The position numbers and the translations under genes are program-made. A DNA stretch of 64,000 bases from Clavelina lepadiformis. Its lineage: Eukaryota; Chordata; Ascidiacea; Aplousobranchia; Clavelinidae. The stretch lies in assembly GCF_947623445.1 (NCBI RefSeq), contig NC_135240.1, positions 5,332,001-5,396,000 on the forward strand, in the 5' to 3' direction. This document shows positions 38,701-48,984 of this stretch, piece after piece. Each line of letters starts with the position of its first letter. Within the stretch, counting starts at the first letter, position 1. The notes under the pieces are model-generated. The model ran no database searches, had not been told where the DNA came from, and was given only the letters and a program-made list of their open reading frames with translations.

Positions 38701-41700
38701 GTCAACTACGTCCCCGGTTAAGTATGTTGCTAAATGTAGTTTAGCAAAAAAATGTTTCGAGCTAGTATTCCAGACACTTTACGTTTTGTGTTGTGTCGTT
38801 TTGTTGATGTTTTGTGCCAGAATTTTAAAAAATTTACGGAAGCAAGTGTCTCTCTCAATGTAGCTACACTGCTACAGCCTAAAGTTAGCAATCTACAGGA
38901 ATCATCAGCCGGCTAAACAACTTATTTTGGCGGCCGTTTCTGCATCAATCCTTGCATCGCAGAAAATCAGTTTTATGATTATTCAAATTTTATGGCTCAC
39001 GACCGATTTGCTTGGATTAATAATATGAGCAGATAATTCACGCACATGCAAATACTGTCTTTAATGCTAATGACGTTGCACAGCGAGGCAAAACAAACGT
39101 TTATGAATTATTTGGAAATGTCTTTCTCAAAACGCAAGTGCAGGCCTTCTGAAGATACTCTTTAAATGAAGCATATGCAATCTCTAACCCCACCTTCATT
39201 CGTCTAACTCTAATCTATCAATACAAAGATTTACAATGACGTCATTACGAGTGACGCGTTTTGTAGTTTTGTAACGCATGAGTGCTTTCTGCTCGGCAAT
39301 AATCTCCCCAATCATAGGTTGGTCGTTACATTTCAGTAGTTTTTGCTTCAGGCTGCTTTCTTAACAGGTTCAGAGTTTTCAGGTGGAAACCGAGGGAGGA
39401 TATCAGTAGTCAGTGCGATTCAGACCTGTTTTACCTTGTTGACCTTGTTTCAGTTGTGTTACGGTTAAAAATAGTGGGTTTGAATTACGCAAAGTTGATG
39501 AAACAAAACTTATTACCCTCTGTCAGTTAAACATTCCCAAGATTGCTGCCATAAAAATTTGATATCTCTGCGTTTACGACTCTTGCGTGAATAGGCCTAC
39601 ATGCTACAGCATTGCGATTATCGTATATAACCTCCGGCAACTTTCTCTAAAACATTGCGGTTTTCATTAAAAATTTTCTTTCTAACCATTTGCTTTGTAA
39701 TCTGTAGTCTTCAATGAAATTCGTCTCCTATAAAGATAATGGTGCTTTTCTCTCTGGCTTTTTGAGCAATTCTTTTGTTTTATCATCTGCAATGATTAGG
39801 AGATTGTAGGCTTGAAGCTTGAAACAGATATATCGGCATAATTAGAAGACCAGGCATGCAAGGGGATTCTGACAGCAACGATTCTTCTTCAAGACGTCAC
39901 TCAATAGACCTGGAAACCGAAGCTCGTGTTTGAGGTAGGTCCGTGTATTAATCAAATCGATGCAAAGCTTGTTGGAAAAATACCTTTTGATTAAAGCTAA
40001 GTGATATACTGTAGCGGTGTAGCCTATATAGCCTGCGAGGGTTTGCTTACAAACACGTGGCAACTGGTTGTGTGCCGTAACCTTTCGGTTCAGAGTAATA
40101 TTTGGCGAATTCCTAGAAGTAATACATCGAAGTAATAATCTACAGTAAACGTTAAATTCAATGGTAGCAAGTAGCCTGCAATACGCTCATAAAAAAATTG
40201 TGGTTCCAACTTTTGGTAACTTAGCCCTTCTGTTTCTAGTTTGAGCATGTTTTTGAAGTAAAAGTGTTTTGCAGAGTTTGTTGACTTTCCAAGATAGACC
40301 GTGAGTTTTGCGTTTTATCCTCGTTTGCAGGAAAAAAGAGAACAACTTGGTCAGTTTCATTTAAGCAGATGATAAAATTGTCACTAACTTCGAAATTTGA
40401 ACCAAATCGTTTAATTTTACGAAGTGACTGTTTCGCCGCATGTAGGCCACGCAATTTGTTGTTAAAGATAGCTGGTTAGGTTAAAAAAATTACTTTGGTT
40501 ATAGCCACGACAGAAAGCTATACCAGCGATTCTTAACATTTTTCATTCGTTTTCCGATCAAAGCCTATCACCACACCCAAATGCTCCTCCTTTCTTTTTA
40601 CCGCCTATTACGTTTCTTTTTTAAATTTTTTGGTTAGAACTCAACTCAAACCCCACTTCTATTTACGTCGTTGAACGTAACCGATTGAACACTTCAATTT
40701 AATGATTTTGTTGAAATCACGCGCATAGCAAACTTATAATACAATGAAACAAAAATGTGGGCTTAAAAGAATCAACGTGGTTTTCTTAATGCCGGCGCAG
40801 CTGAGATGGTCGTCTCAATAATAAAGGACGATGGTGATGCCGGCAATAACGCAGACAAGTGACGTAGTAAGTATTTGAAGAAAGTTACCGCACTTAACGG
40901 TGATCGACACAAACGACGCAGTCGAAGGTGCATCAGCACAGAATTTGAATTTTTACAAAAAATTATGATCAAATATTCATTGTACACTTTTTTTAACTGT
41001 GACGCCTTCGATTTCTTCAAGGCGAAGGTCAAATTAAAACCTGCTTTTTCTGTTATTACTATTTTATAAAATTTACGTTGGATTAACAAGAAACTGTGAA
41101 AATAGCTTAGAACGCACTATTTTTTCAGGTGAAATAGCGGCAGACTAATTATTTCCCAGCTGGACTATGTAACTTACAAACGAGAACAGCTTCTTGACAA
41201 AACTGAATCTGTACTACCGAGGCTTCTTCGCTTTCGAGAAGAAGCATCTACATTTTCTTGTAAAACTTGTAGACCAATTGTCTTGTTGTTAGGTGGATGA
41301 ACCAGTCAAAGACGTTCATTATATCACTCATTTTTCGTTTATGCTGCCTAAATCGGAGTGACTAAACATATCGGAAGTTGTTTCGGCGCAAGTCAGCCGG
41401 CTATACAGAATTCGAGCCGTTAGAGCAGTTTTGCCATTTGCTGTTTGCTAATGCCTCAATGCGCCATATTGTCGTGATTAATTATCTTGGTCCTGCTCGG
41501 GAAACAAGGTCGCCGTGTTAATGCGAAATTACTAGGACAATCATAAAGGGTGTAGTGGAGTGTAGTCTGAGCCTATGAAGGTCCCAGGTGGAAACAGTTG
41601 AAAAGTGATCAAAGTATAAATCTTTATGACGAGCAAATAGTTACAGGATATAATCAGACCTAATCCATCTAAACAAAACGCAAAATTGTAGATATCATAA

Positions 41701-42128
41701 TTTTCTGAAACTCACATATAAATCGTTTCGATTGCAATAATGCCAAGGAAAACCAGGGCTACTCTTGAAATTTTAGATTAACTCAGTGCGCGCCGCCAGT
41801 GTGTCCAACGTTTTACAAAAAGTGAGCAATAAAAGAACCAGTGATCGCACAAAAGCTTAACAATCGCTTTGGCTAATCTTCTCTACGAATCTTTAGCTAT
41901 ATATAAGATGCATTCTTTTTCTAGATGTCCGTCGTATACGACAGGTTTTAAACCATCACTTACCAACGTAATAACCTTCTTTGTAATCACGTTTAAATGT
42001 TTTGCGTGCTCGAATGATTATATGCTTCAGATTAGGAGCCTGCGGGAATAACGTCGACGTGTACGTAATAGACTACTGATAGGCTTGCTGTGGTTCACAA
42101 GCATAGTAAAAGAGTTTATTTAAAGGTG
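35771..42128. other. 6.4-kb region without a convincing gene
   Basis: AT-rich, scattered short ORFs, no exon set with consistent splice sites on either strand. The only repeated piece I can point to is at 38655-38870 (separate entry). Confidence 0.4.
38655..38870 (+). repeat. Repeat with a 54-codon ORF encoding one hydrophobic segment
   Basis: ATG 38699 to TAG 38863 reads a 54-aa peptide with a single membrane-like stretch (FQTLYVLCCVVLLMFCARIL). A related, internally deleted copy is found at 56878-57010 (shared gttaagt.tgttg.taaatg.agtttagc). Because the second copy does not preserve the ORF, this is more likely a repeat than a gene. Confidence 0.4.
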
Positions 42129-44584
42129 ATGAAGTCCCAATGTCCTGGATCAAAATACCTAAGAAAACTTATTGCCGCAATTATCGCCCTGTTTTTCTTC
42201 GCGTCTCTTTCAACTGTTTCGTATTCTCGATATGAAAGATATTTCCCGGCTAACGCATGGACAACTGCTATAAATAGACTGCATACGAAAACAGGTAAAT
42301 AGATGTTCTATTATTTATTTTTTATTTCAATTTTTCATGCACTGTTAATCATAGCCTACTATGTTTATAACCAGTTAATAATGTCAGACTGTCAGTGAAC
42401 GAGTTTAAACCCACAATAGATGAAAACGAGAGAAGCTGCTGTGTCGAACTCATCAAAGCGAACGTCTCCTCAACATCACGCATTGCTCCTCCAACGTTAG
42501 CTACGGAGACGAGCCATGAGAAGACCAGGCCAGTGATCAGTTCCGGTCCTCATGCTCCGGACGATGGAGAAGTGCAAATTGGAAAGAAGTTTTTGCAGTC
42601 GTTGTTTACATTGCCTGCTATTACGTTTACGGGAAAAGGCCGAAACAGGTCTCTGATGAAGTTGACGGAAGAAGGAACCGACATGGTTGGTGAGTACGCC
42701 GGAGCATGTTTCACGGTTTTACTGACCGCATCGTATTTGATTTTTTGCTCGACTTTATCTAACTTATATAGCTATTTTCTGATTGATAGTAATTGTAACC
42801 TGTTGATAGTAATTGTGCATGTGGCGTCAAATGAACTTATCACGGTGTGTTATTGTTCTGCAACCGGGACTTTTCTCGACCATGTTGACCACTAACAGCA
42901 ACCAAGAATCATTAACAAGGGTCTTTGTCTCATCAGCCAATCACCGACCTGATCGTCCTGAGCTTTGGAAGGAAGGTCCTCAACAGCTGGTGAGGAGAAA
43001 AGAACTCCGGGAGCGATGTTCCGCGGAAGAGCTTAATCCCCTCCTCGATCTGTCACGCATGGTTTACGATGACAAACACAAAGTAGTCATGTGCGTAGTG
43101 CCCAAGGTAATATCCATAGACATCTCATATATTAAGTCCAATTTTGGGTTTGGGTCAAAAGTTTGGGTTTCAAGAGTTGGTTAGTTTATTGCGGCCAGAT
43201 TTAATTTTATACATTTGCTTTGAGGTCATATTGCAATTATTTTATGCGACGATCGCAGTGATAATACCAAAACCCTGCGTAAACTTGAAATACCGCAATT
43301 AAACACGAATAGTGTCTCTGTATGTGCTCGTTATATACAACACCTGTAATAAGCTCATCTGGCAAAATTATGACAACTTGTCCATTTCAGGCGGCTTGCA
43401 CGACCATGAAGCGAGTGTTGTGGTTTTTACAGGGAAACGTCGACAAAGCGAATATCGATCAAATTAACGCCAACCTATTAGTTCTGGGGTCGGGAAAAAT
43501 AAAAACTCTTAACCTGTAAGATTTATTGAATGTTAAAAACGTTTTTTACAACCCTTTGCTTTTAATAAAGTTTAAACTTCACAAAAACTATCGAAACACT
43601 GAGCAAAAATCTACTTTATGAGAGAGATGTGAAATAATTTATACTTCAAATACGTCATTATGTAGTTGACTCAAACACCACAAACACGCGCTTATCTTTG
43701 AAACTGGGAGCTTGTTTCAGATTACCGAAGACAGAAGCATTGAAAAGATTGCTCAACTACACCACGTTCGTTGTCATGCGCGATCCTACAGCTCGCATTG
43801 TCTCCGCACACAGCAGTAAATTCACCAACAGATACGCGTCACCATCGTATAAACTATCCTATGGTCGTCAGATTGCCATGCGGCAGGCGATGTTATTTTC
43901 AAAAGGGGTCAACCTGAATTACAGGTTTATTGTGACGTGCATAACTGTACAAGCTTACTTCAGTTCCTATTTTTCTCCGTTTCGGGATCGAATTTTTCTC
44001 TTCATCAAATAAATAACGTTTACGTTTCCACAACAGAAACATCGTTGCCACGTCCAACTTAAAAATGGATCCCGATTTCCAACGATTGTCAACCGACGAA
44101 CAACAAGAAGTGATTGATTATGCCAAAATAATGCGATTCGGGAATATCTCGTTTCACCAGTTTGGAAGGTTGGAATCAATCAAAGTTTAGTCTCATCCAA
44201 TTTATTGGTCGTGATTTTTTGTTCTCTCAAAGGTTCGTGTCACAAAAGAATCCCAACCGTACAAAATCGTTTGACGTTCACTGGCGCCCTCAAGTTGACT
44301 TATGCAACCCGTGTTTATTCAACTACGATTACGTCATCAAATTTGAGAACCTGGCTACGGAGGCAAATGCTCTGTTGAGATATTTGCAGAGGAACGACCC
44401 GGAAGAGAAAAAATATTTTCTCAACGAGACACAAAAACCGCTAATCGACGATGAAAAGACGCGAAAAGCTTTCGACGGCATCGGCAACGAGGTTCTAGAT
44501 GGTCTGGAAAGAATTTATGCTCACGATTTTAGGGTTTTGGGATATAACACTTCTTTCAATTCCTTCAAAAATACAAAACAATGA
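42129..44584 (+). CDS. Golgi carbohydrate sulfotransferase (CHST8-14-like), intact copy A
   Basis: Seven exons in matching phase: 42129-42294, 42420-42689, 42937-43106, 43391-43515, 43721-43924, 44037-44168, 44233-44584; 472 aa. A type II signal anchor lies near the N-terminus (LIAAIIALFFFASLSTVSYS). A Ser/Pro-rich stem follows, then the catalytic domain: 5' PAPS-binding CVVPKAACTTMKRVL (about 198-212), 3' phosphate-binding FVVMRDPTARIVSAHSSKF (about 260-278), and the family's Cys-rich C-terminal block (HWRPQVDLCNPCLFNYDYVIKFENL). Family members transfer sulfate from PAPS to GalNAc, chondroitin, dermatan or HNK-1 sugars in the Golgi; the acceptor cannot be read from sequence. The usual PKVGCTNWKR is changed to PKAACTTMKR. 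An upstream in-frame ATG (42090) would add 13 residues. Confidence 0.88.
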
Positions 44585-46739
44585 AGTCATTGACTTCATC
44601 CGTTGACGTGTGAATTTTTTTATGACTGAGCTCTGACTGAGAGCTCTGACTCTTGAAGGGTTTGTTGCAGAAAACATAAAGTATGTATTACGTCACATCC
44701 TGATCACATGTGAAGGAATTTATGAACAACGATTTTAAACCATTCAAGTAGCACTGACCGCCGGAAACAACTGACGTCATTGGATGAGGTTCTTGGTCGG
44801 TCACGCTCTGGCCATGTATAGTTTTTTTACGTGAATCATGTTTTTATCATTATATGCAAGATGTGTTATAAGGTGCTTTCATAAAGTTTGTTTTATGGCC
44901 ACATTTCTAGTTATATTTGGGATGAAATAAGTTAAAATAAGCACAAAGGCTAAATGTGAAAGGAACTAAACCAGAGCCTGTTTGCTCGGTAAACAGAAAC
45001 ATATTTCGCCTACACAGCTATAAGCATCATCAGTCTGTCAAAATAAATCAAATAACATTAAAACACGATCAATGTTTTGCTGCTTCAATTACTTCAACTG
45101 CATTGTTTTTCACTTCTACGTCACGGTTCTTGTGTCTCGTTCACCACCCTTGTTCGAGCGGGACTTGGCCGTTTAGTATTATTTAACCAACAAAGTTTCT
45201 TAATTTTTTTTCATTTTCGTTTATAATCTGTTTTACTTCGTTTTATTTATTTTGACAGACTGGTGATACCTACAGTTGTATTATACTGTTGTGTTATAGC
45301 TGTATAGGCGAAATATCTTGTTGTTTTAGATCGAGCAAACCGACCCTGGTTTAGTTTCGTTTTTACATTTAGCCTATATGGTGTAGTTTGCCAACCCAGT
45401 GGTCGCCTCTTATCGACCGCTGTTGATACTGATCGAGGGTTTCTGTAAAGTTTATTCAATTAATTTATGAACATTGTTTGAATAAGACTTAATATAAACC
45501 TGTATAATACAAGCTTGGTTCTACATATGTCTGGTCTCGGCGAGCCGTTGATAAAATATCCGGTTTAGCAAAGTATTTTGTGTGCTGGTGAGAGATTTTA
45601 TAGATGTCTACTCGCTCGAAGGTGTCTGGCAACTTCAGATTTGTCATCAGAGATTTTTCCGGGCATGTGTTCGTCCACTCTCATGCAGGTTCCACGGGTT
45701 TGTCTTAACCATTGCACGTCAAACCACCAATTGAGCCGACACCACAACTGTCCGATTGAGTGGATCTTCAAAATCTTTGTACCGAAATAGATTACCGATG
45801 TCGGTTGTTTTACGCGTGAACATAGGTGGTTGTTTCAGATACAAATATTCCATAGTGAGGCATCAACCAAAGACTAAACATCATCAATTGACAAATTAAA
45901 GAAAAGGAATATTCTATGAAGAAAAGCGGGTTCCAGGTTTATAGACTCCTCAGGAGGCTGGTGGAGGACGATCGAGGCTGATCATGTTTACTCCCCACAA
46001 GACCTTGAATTTAGCTTTGTGTGTACATTTTCCTCGTCAAGACAATCTACTTGGCAACTTCAAGAAAATAATTTTACTCTAAGAGAAGTGAGCTTGATCT
46101 TCACTACTTTGAGTGTTTACGTGTAGGACTATGTACTCGGCGCCGAAGATGGTTAATCGACATTTGTCCAAACAATGTAGAAAGTAAACCTTACGTAGGC
46201 ATCGCTCACGTGATAAACAAGTTCAAAAAAGCATTGGACGGTTCCGTTTCTAAAAGAGAGGTTATTTTAATATTTATTATGAAATGTTCTTAATGTTTCG
46301 CAGCATTCTTTATATTGAGGGGTTCTTGGTGGTTTACGTTGTTGTTTAATAAACTAATTCTAATAACTGACTCTGACTTCTTCATCAGAAAGAAGGTATT
46401 TTATTCCATGCAGCGCTATTTAATTGCCTCAAATCGTAAACTCGCAATTCACACCTTAAACTTGTATTGCTGGAGTGGTCACAACCGCCAGTGACGGGAT
46501 CATGAGCGGAAAGGTTCAGAAAGTCAGAAAAACAGCATGGTCAGTCAGTGACCGCAAGGCCACTCGACATTCTGTTACAGCTACTGGCCAATAAAAACGC
46601 AGAAAATAATAATAATACAAATTGTACTGGCATTTTGACATTTTTGTGTAAAGTGTGAGCGTCTAGCGCCCACTAACGCCACAATATAAACATATGTTGA
46701 GCCTATAACTTGTGTTGTCCAGGTTAATGTTAGGTCTTA
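44585..46739. other. Intergenic, repeats only
   Basis: Contains 3' flank of sulfotransferase copy A, a foldback element (44947-45374), and at 46188-46260 a diverged copy of the repeat family also found at 47840 and 55790 (acgta.gcat...cacgtgat.a.caag/ggtc.aa.aagc.ttggacg). No gene seen; a 70-codon ORF at 45578 is not supported. Confidence 0.45.
44947..45374. repeat. Foldback element with ~115-bp inverted arms
   Basis: ggctaaatgtgaaaggaact at the left is mirrored near 45374 (catttagcc end), and atttcgcctacacagctata, cagtctgtcaaaataaa and a(a/c)taaaccag motifs recur in inverse order in the right arm. Non-coding. Confidence 0.75.
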
Positions 46740-47170
46740 TTTAAACATTGTTTAAATTTACCCGCCTATTTAAAATTGTTGTTCATAAATTCCTTCACAT
46801 GTGATCAGGATGTGACGTAATACATGCTTTATGTTTTCTGCAACAAACCCTTCAAGAACCGGTCAGTCATGAAACAAAGTCACACGTCAACGCATGAAGT
46901 CAATGACTTCATTGTTTTGTATTTTTGAAGGAATTGAAAGAAGTGTTATATCCCAAAACCTAGATGTAGATTATTAGATTATTAGATTACCTAGATTATT
47001 ATCTAGATGGTTTGGAAAGAATTTACGCGATTTTAAGGTTTTGGGGAAAAACACTTCCATTACTTTCTTCAAACATACCGGTAAGTTAGGCCACAGACTT
47101 TCAGGCGTGGACTTGTGGCTTTGTTTTATGACTGACCGGTTCCTGAACTGTTTGTTGCAGTAATCGCTGG
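46740..47170. pseudogene. Two sulfotransferase 3'-end fragments in opposite orientation
   Basis: 46790-46965 is the reverse complement of the 3' end and downstream flank of copy A (44530-44730: ...ggttttgggatataacactt..., ...gaagtcattgacttcat..., ...ttccttcacatgtgatcagg). 47005-47170 is a second, forward copy of the same end (gatggtttggaaagaattta, aacacttcc, and the flank atgactgaccggttc). The two meet near 46970-47000 at an agattattagatt repeat. Confidence 0.75.
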
Positions 47171-47589
47171 ACGTGATGGACCCTGTTATACGTCATGTTC
47201 TACAAGGGCCGCGCATTGTTCAAAAATTATGGTCAGAGTTTGTTTAACAAATCGGTTAACGCTGACCATCGCAAACAGATTAACGTTATTGTTTATGAAT
47301 TCTAATTGTTTGGCGTGGTCATTGCTGCCGAATCGCGATTGTTAAACAGGATTCGATAGATTCTTATAATGGACTCCGGTTAAACAGTGTCTGTGGTCAT
47401 ACCAAGAACAATATACGCACGCTGTGATGCGATGCGTGTGTTTAGAATATTGTGACAAAAAGGTTTCGTTGAATGAACGCATAAAACTTGCAGAGTTCAT
47501 GATTACAATCAAGTCCAAGAATAATCGCTTTAAAACTCAGGTTCTAGCCGTATAGTTTTCGTTGCTTGATTCATGTTGTCATTATTTTA

Positions 47590-47897
47590 TGCAGAATGTG
47601 TTAAAAGAAGCTTTCATAATGTTTGTCTTAAAGTTTTATTTACAATTTTATTTGCAGTAAAATATGTTCTGATTTTGTTCATGGTTGCTGGCGAAATACA
47701 ACCAGCACATTACATAGATCGCTTTGTCGCGAAACATTACTTGCATTTGAAGATGCCGCCGCCGATATGCTTAGCAGCAAGCAATGTCGCAAACTTCCCA
47801 GAATAACGTTTATTAAAACATCCTGACGAAATCGTCCAATCAGCTTCTTCGACCTGCTCATCACGTGATGCTTACGTAAGGCGGTCGTTGGTACTAA
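47590..47897. repeat. Inverted repeat arm a (partner 55762-56060)
   Basis: About 300 bp nearly identical, in inverse orientation, to 55762-56060 (for example ccaatcagcttcttcgacct and cgataaagcg-type stretches). Left flank of the older gypsy element's insertion site. Confidence 0.85.
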
Positions 47898-48116
47898 TGT
47901 TACGTGTTTTGTGCTCGTTTGACGTGCCTTTGTGTTTCTGCCTTCGGCCGGAGGCGCTGATGGTTGTAATTGCGCCTTGCTAGTTGGGGAACGTGTCACT
48001 CTACCGATGCCTGAACTGTGTGCAGACGTGCCATGTTTTTTACCATTCTTATCAAATACAGTTCTATAGTTTAACTGCAGGTCTCTTCGAACCAGCATAG
48101 AAAAAGGCCGGTAACA
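47898..48116 (+). repeat. 5' LTR of the older gypsy element
   Basis: 219 bp, TG...CA ends, about 96% identical to the 3' LTR by eye. Confidence 0.92.
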
Positions 48117-48118
48117 TT

Positions 48119-48136
48119 TGGCGAACACGGCAGGAC
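48119..48136 (+). promoter_or_regulatory. tRNA-type primer-binding site
   Basis: TGGCGAACACGGCAGGAC, two bases after the 5' LTR; begins with TGG, the complement of a tRNA CCA end. The tRNA is not identified. Confidence 0.7.
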
Positions 48137-48189
48137 CTGCAGTTCAAAACTTGTATAAAGAAGGTGATCTGGACCGAGTTTTATCCGCG

Positions 48190-48984
48190 ATGAATTTTTT
48201 TTGCCCGCTTCCGAAGTTTGAGCTTGGAGAAAGTTTTAGCTCGTTTTTATCAACGTTTGAAAGTTTCTGTGACAGTGTGGACGCAACAGCAGCTGCTCGA
48301 AAACATGCTTTTATGGTGAGTTTACCGGAAGAAGTTAAGCTGGAAATGATATGCAACGGTGCACAATTAGGCACCATGAACTATGAAGAACTAAAGTCCA
48401 AAGCTGAGGAAGTTGCTTGTTGCTCACTTCGATGTAACAAGGCTAAACAGCAGCTTATACAAAGAACCCAAGCATTAGGTGAAACGAATCGAAGTTACGT
48501 CAACGCCCTTGTCAATTTGGGAGCAATTGCATACCCGAAACCGGAAGATGAAATTACGAAGAATGACGTCTTGTATAACACTTTAATAGCTGGACTGCGT
48601 AACAAAAATGAAGCAGAAAGGCTGGTCACGTGCAACGTAGAGGTACAGTGTCCAAAGTTTTTAGATGCTGTCAAAAAGCTATTAATGATGGAACCAGCGC
48701 ATGTGCAACAACACGTTTCCAAAATACAGCCAATGGAGCAGGTCCCATCAGCTTGCGAGGAAATGAAACAAATGATCCAGGATCTGCGGCAGGAAGTTGA
48801 CACCTTGCGTGAATCACTATCGGAGATATTGCGGAGGTCTCGTCTTATCCACAATCATCCCTTTCGCCCCCGGGAATCACGCACGTGTTTTGCATGCGGA
48901 GAAAGAGGACACATCAGTCGATATTGTCTTCAGCGCAACCGCCAGGGAAACGTCAACGGGGCGGGCACAGGTGTCCGCCCCTGA
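48190..48984 (+). CDS. gag of the older gypsy element
   Basis: Open from the ATG at 48190 (frame open from 48118) to TGA 48982-48984. Capsid-like helical region, a coiled-coil-prone stretch (MKQMIQDLRQEVDTLRESL) and one CCHC knuckle (CFACGERGHISRYC) near the end. Overlaps pol by 100 bases; a frameshift signal sits in the overlap. Confidence 0.85.
   Translation: MNFFCPLPKFELGESFSSFLSTFESFCDSVDATAAARKHAFMVSLPEEVKLEMICNGAQLGTMNYEELKSKAEEVACCSLRCNKAKQQLIQRTQALGETNRSYVNALVNLGAIAYPKPEDEITKNDVLYNTLIAGLRNKNEAERLVTCNVEVQCPKFLDAVKKLLMMEPAHVQQHVSKIQPMEQVPSACEEMKQMIQDLRQEVDTLRESLSEILRRSRLIHNHPFRPRESRTCFACGERGHISRYCLQRNRQGNVNGAGTGVRP

Noticed and set aside
41235..41262. Short hairpin gcttcttcgctttcgagaagaagc
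   Set aside because: Stem of about 8 pairs only, no precursor-like extension; not enough for a microRNA or terminator call.
42813..43184. ORF starting upstream of sulfotransferase exon 3
   Set aside because: Only 42937-43106 is exon; the rest is intron. The acceptor at tctcatcag gives the correct phase, whereas the ORF start does not.
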